DNA of 64,000 bases, taken from contig NZ_LQIS01000003.1 of the NCBI RefSeq assembly GCF_001499905.1, forward strand, positions 1-64,000, given 5' to 3'. The stretch comes from Mycobacterium sp. GA-1285. GTDB taxonomy: Bacteria; Actinomycetota; Actinomycetes; Mycobacteriales; Mycobacteriaceae. Numbering within the stretch: position 1 is the first letter of the stretch; each line of letters opens with the position of its first letter. Shown here in pieces: positions 61,360-64,000 of this stretch. The position numbers and the translations under genes were made by a program. The notes below the pieces were generated by a model that saw only the letters and a program-made list of their open reading frames with translations, was not told where the DNA came from and searched no databases.

Positions 61360-62425
61360 TCCACGACCGTGGGAAGCTGATATCCAGCCGCTCAACAGCT
61401 TTGAACCCCGACCACGTCGGTACTCCTGTAGGTTGACCGCGATAGATTCCGCGCGCCGCGGCGACGACACGCTCATGCTGTGTCGGCCACTGAAGCTGGG
61501 TGGCTATCTGCTCGAGAACCTGCCGATCCCGTTGCAGCACTTGGTCGACGAGGTGCACCGCGGGTAACGCCCCGCTTTTGTCGCCGTTGCACCGCGTGCA
61601 TGCGAGGACGAGATTCGATAAACCGTCGATCCCTACGAGCGACCAGGGGAGAACGTGGTCAATCGGATTGTTCGCCGGCAGATGGACGCCGCAATAGAAG
61701 CAATGCGGTCCGAACGCCTCTTTGAATGGTTCTCGGACCGCAGCAAGAGCTGTGCGCTCCCGCCCGAACAGATGACCAGCGACATCCGGGACCTCAGCGT
61801 CGAGAAATTTGTTCATCCGGCGCACGTCTTCGACCCACATAATTTCCAGTGCCGGCTTGAGCAGCCCCGCAAGACGAGCCAAGGAGTGCGCCACTCCGGG
61901 CTTCAGCTCGATCGCATCCTCGTGCTTGCACAGCGTCGACCGCGATACGTGGTCATGAAGGAACGAGTCGTCATACAAGAAGGGGTCGCTGGTCGATGAG
62001 CCGGGGAGTCTCTGAAGCCGATGCAACGGCTGTTGCGCGAGGCACATGACGACCTCGTCGATCGCGGCCTCGTATGCGGTCGGCACACGCAGTCGCGCTA
62101 CATCTACCGATCTTGTCAAACGGCCCGAAGCAGCACGCAACGTAGTTACGGCGATCAAGATCCGCGCGCGTGGCTGCGTCGATTGGCGTAGTTCGTGTCC
62201 ATCAAAGGGCTGCACCTGCGGCCAATAAATGTCAAGTATTCGGTGAGCGAGTTCTACCAGCGGTACTTTCAGCGTCGCAGCGGGCGAATCAGGAAGGTTC
62301 TCGATGCAGTGTTCGAGGAGCGCCATCAACGTCGCCAACTTGTAGGTCGCGGTACGTAGCCCGGTTTCCAGTATGGCTATGACGCGCTGTCCAAGCAGTA
62401 GCGGGTCCACGCTGTCATCTGACAT
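61349..62425 (-). CDS. HNH endonuclease domain protein
   Basis: A 358-residue protein. The first 220 residues are helical and unrecognised. The C-terminal HNH module has CFYCG, the Asp-His of PIDHVLPW, Asn in LSNLVLAC and CTRCNGDKSG, giving the paired Cys that hold zinc and the catalytic His. HNH enzymes of this type nick or cut DNA in restriction and anti-phage systems. It converges on the helicase and DUF6884 genes and shares their lower GC, so it probably belongs to the same island even though it is on the other strand. Confidence 0.85.
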   Translation of the reverse strand: MSDDSVDPLLLGQRVIAILETGLRTATYKLATLMALLEHCIENLPDSPAATLKVPLVELAHRILDIYWPQVQPFDGHELRQSTQPRARILIAVTTLRAASGRLTRSVDVARLRVPTAYEAAIDEVVMCLAQQPLHRLQRLPGSSTSDPFLYDDSFLHDHVSRSTLCKHEDAIELKPGVAHSLARLAGLLKPALEIMWVEDVRRMNKFLDAEVPDVAGHLFGRERTALAAVREPFKEAFGPHCFYCGVHLPANNPIDHVLPWSLVGIDGLSNLVLACTRCNGDKSGALPAVHLVDQVLQRDRQVLEQIATQLQWPTQHERVVAAARGIYRGQPTGVPTWSGFKAVERLDISFPRSWINS

Positions 62426-62732
62426 GGCGAATCTGCCGAGTCAGCTGATCACAGAACAAGTGCACTACGCCATTATTGCGAGGATTGGGGCAACGGGTGG
62501 GCAAACGCCTTCGAGACAAAGTCCTACTTGATCTACGCTTCCGACCGGATCGCGCACATGAAGACGTTGAGCGCGGGAGCTTATCGCGAGACTTTCATCG
62601 CGCTGTCCGCGAAACATCTATGCACAGCGGCGGGTCGTCGCGGCTGTGACTGCGGTGGGTTGCGTACCTCCGGCGGCACGCCTTATATAGCGTGCGATGA
62701 TGACTCTGCATCCCCAAGCAAAGGAGCTTGAG
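62426..62732. other. Intergenic region with promoter; possible gene remnant
   Basis: About 300 bases between the HNH gene and the esterase. A frame open across most of it reads HYCEDWGNGWANAFETKS and later RIAHMKTLSAGAYRE, which looks protein-like but has no suitable start codon and runs into the esterase in another frame. It may be a broken gene at the island edge or chance. The promoter of the esterase lies at 62660-62689. Confidence 0.4.
62660..62689 (+). promoter_or_regulatory. Sigma-70-like promoter for the serine hydrolase
   Basis: TTGCGT at 62660-62665 and TATATA at 62684-62689 are separated by 18 bases. Transcription would start near 62696, giving a leader of about 37 bases that contains AAGGAG (62721-62726) before the ATG. 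Confidence 0.45.
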
Positions 62733-63884
62733 ATGGGGTTCGAGCGTATTGACGACCTACTGAACAGCGTGACCGCCGACGGGTCGCTACACGGAGTTGC
62801 TGCCACAATCGTTGGCCGCGACGGCGTCCTCTACCAGAGTGCTGCAGGAGATGCGAAGCCCGACAGCATGTTCCGCAACGCATCCATGACCAAGGCCGTC
62901 GCCACCACCGCCGCGCTGCAGCTCGTCGAACAGGGACGCATCGAGCTCGACACGCCCGTCGCTTCGATCGTGCCCGAATTCGGCGAGCTCAAAGTGCTCG
63001 ACGGCTACGAGGGCCGTGAACCCGTCCTCCGCGCGCCCAAGACACAGGCGACCGTCCGGCAGCTGATGAACCATACCGCCGGCTGCGGCTACCACTTCAT
63101 GAACCAGAAGCTCTTCACCTTCTGCACCGAGCAAGGCTTTCCCACCCCGCTCGACGGACTCAAGCAGGGCATCCACGCGCCGCTAGTCAATGATCCCGGC
63201 ACGGTCTGGGAGTACGGCGTCAGCACTGACTGGCTGGGCATGGTCGTCGAGGCCGTGAGCGGCCAGACGCTCGCCGACTACCTCGCCGAGCACGTCTACG
63301 AACCACTCGGGATGACCGACTCGACATTCGCCCCTAGCGACGAGCAGCGTTCTCGCTTGCTGCCCATCCGCTTTCGGGCACCGGACGGCAGCCTCGTACC
63401 GACCGACCTCGACCTGCCAGCCAACCCCGAGTGGAACGCCGCCGGCCACGGGTCCTACGGCACGATCGCCGACTACGGACGATTCGTACGCGCCTGGCTC
63501 AACGGCGGCGAACTCTACGGCACGCGCATCCTCAAACAGGAGACTGTGGAACTTGCCCTGCGCGACCATCTCGACGGCGCGCCGCTACCGAAGAAGATGG
63601 AACCGACGGTCCCCGAGCTGGCCAACCCGGTCGAGCTCCTGGACGTGCCGCAGGGGTGGGGCCTCGGGTTCCACCTGTACCTGGTCGACCTGCCCGGTAT
63701 GCGCAGCGCCGGCTCGGCCGACTGGTCGGGACTGTTCAACAGCTTCTTCTGGATCGACCGCAAGGCGGGGATCGGCGCCGTCATCGCCACGCAGCTGCTG
63801 CCGTTCTTCGACGCCAAGATGGTCGAGACAATCCTCAAATTCGAAGCCGCGGTCTACGCCTCGCTCGGCGCTGGAGTCACTTGA
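62733..63884 (+). CDS. Beta-lactamase-family serine hydrolase (class C/EstB-like esterase)
   Basis: A 383-residue protein with the class C beta-lactamase-like fold. SxxK is S-M-T-K in NASMTKAV near residue 52, the Tyr motif is YGVSTDW, and the third motif lies near HGSYGT in place of KTG. This combination fits EstB-type esterases and D-aminopeptidases more than true beta-lactamases. No signal peptide is visible. ATG 62733 has AAGGAG 6 bases upstream; ATG codons at 62697 and 62700 lie upstream without a ribosome-binding site. It has high GC again, so the lower-GC island ends just before it. It is unlike the serine hydrolase at 4708. Confidence 0.85.
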   Translation: MGFERIDDLLNSVTADGSLHGVAATIVGRDGVLYQSAAGDAKPDSMFRNASMTKAVATTAALQLVEQGRIELDTPVASIVPEFGELKVLDGYEGREPVLRAPKTQATVRQLMNHTAGCGYHFMNQKLFTFCTEQGFPTPLDGLKQGIHAPLVNDPGTVWEYGVSTDWLGMVVEAVSGQTLADYLAEHVYEPLGMTDSTFAPSDEQRSRLLPIRFRAPDGSLVPTDLDLPANPEWNAAGHGSYGTIADYGRFVRAWLNGGELYGTRILKQETVELALRDHLDGAPLPKKMEPTVPELANPVELLDVPQGWGLGFHLYLVDLPGMRSAGSADWSGLFNSFFWIDRKAGIGAVIATQLLPFFDAKMVETILKFEAAVYASLGAGVT

Positions 63885-63901
63885 GCGGCGTCCACGATTG
63901 A

Positions 63902-64000
63902 TCAGGCGCGGCGTCGCAACGCGGCCCGCGCCAGCGCGGATGCCGCCGGGCTGATCCGGGCGCGGTCCGCCCAAACCCTAGGCTTGTCCGAGACATTGAC
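63902..64000 (-). CDS. C-terminal end of an unidentified leftward gene (partial)
   Basis: On the minus strand a frame is open from the window edge to a TGA at 63902-63904, encoding 32 residues that end with ISPAASALARAALRRRA. The Ala/Arg-rich end looks like coding sequence and converges on the esterase with a 17-base gap. The rest of the gene is outside the window and no family can be named. Confidence 0.45.
   Translation of the reverse strand, partial: VNVSDKPRVWADRARISPAASALARAALRRRA

Noticed and set aside
1..64000. tRNA, rRNA, CRISPR array, complete IS element or transposase
   Set aside because: No cloverleaf-like segment, spaced repeat array, terminal-inverted-repeat element or transposase/integrase motif was recognised by reading. 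A dedicated search could still find a short element.

Overview
The window is high-GC DNA from an environmental, probably fast-growing mycobacterium. The diagnostic content is two WS/DGAT acyltransferases, an LpqH/19-kDa-type lipoprotein, a CYP125-type P450, an EthA-like Baeyer-Villiger monooxygenase, a FadD6-like acyl-CoA ligase, DUF1206 and DUF4333 proteins and many membrane Ser/Thr kinases. No rRNA, tRNA, CRISPR array or complete insertion sequence was seen.

Layout. 1-3.0 kb: end of a membrane protein, a zinc alcohol dehydrogenase with an SRPBCC partner, a small CxxC protein and a YceI protein. 3.0-14.5 kb: four receptor-type Ser/Thr kinases interleaved with cell-wall or exported enzymes (a SxxK serine hydrolase, an HEYGH metallopeptidase lipoprotein, an M14 lipoprotein, a peptidoglycan amidase). 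The part from 4.6 to 14.5 kb has lower GC and is bracketed by 32-bp direct repeats (28/32 identical), so it may be an acquired block. 14.5-25.2 kb: cyclic-nucleotide-binding protein, WS/DGAT, MFS exporter, large esterase, LpqH-like lipoprotein, DUF1206, CsbD, an alpha/beta hydrolase coupled to a CYP125-like P450, and an M15 lipoprotein.

25.2-34.2 kb is the most unusual region. A leftward four-gene operon, with every junction a stop/start overlap, encodes an uncharacterised 464-residue protein, a helix plus beta-domain protein, a class III nucleotide cyclase fused to an AAA/TPR region, and a large FAD amine-oxidase-type enzyme. Divergent from it, with overlapping -10 boxes, are a second helix plus beta-domain protein and an isoprenyl diphosphate synthase. 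I infer an isoprenoid-modifying pathway with its own nucleotide signalling.

34.2-51.8 kb is metabolic: a second peptidoglycan amidase, SDR, MDR and aldehyde dehydrogenases, two amidohydrolases, a P450, another SDR, the BVMO, then WS/DGAT, FadD6 and an esterase (activation and storage of acyl chains). 51.8-56.1 kb: acyltransferase, exported M15-like protein, and a phytoene-dehydrogenase-like oxidoreductase divergent from a TetR regulator with an 18-bp perfect palindrome between them.

56.3-62.4 kb is again lower in GC. It carries a DsbA-like protein, a candidate 77-residue CxxC protein, and a likely defence locus: a PLD-helicase-DUF3427 protein, a DUF6884/GIY-YIG-like protein coupled to it by ATGA, and a convergent HNH endonuclease. 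The window ends with a beta-lactamase-family esterase and the C-terminus of an unidentified leftward gene. Several genes have a TANNNT box 6-7 bases before the start codon, the pattern of leaderless mycobacterial transcripts.
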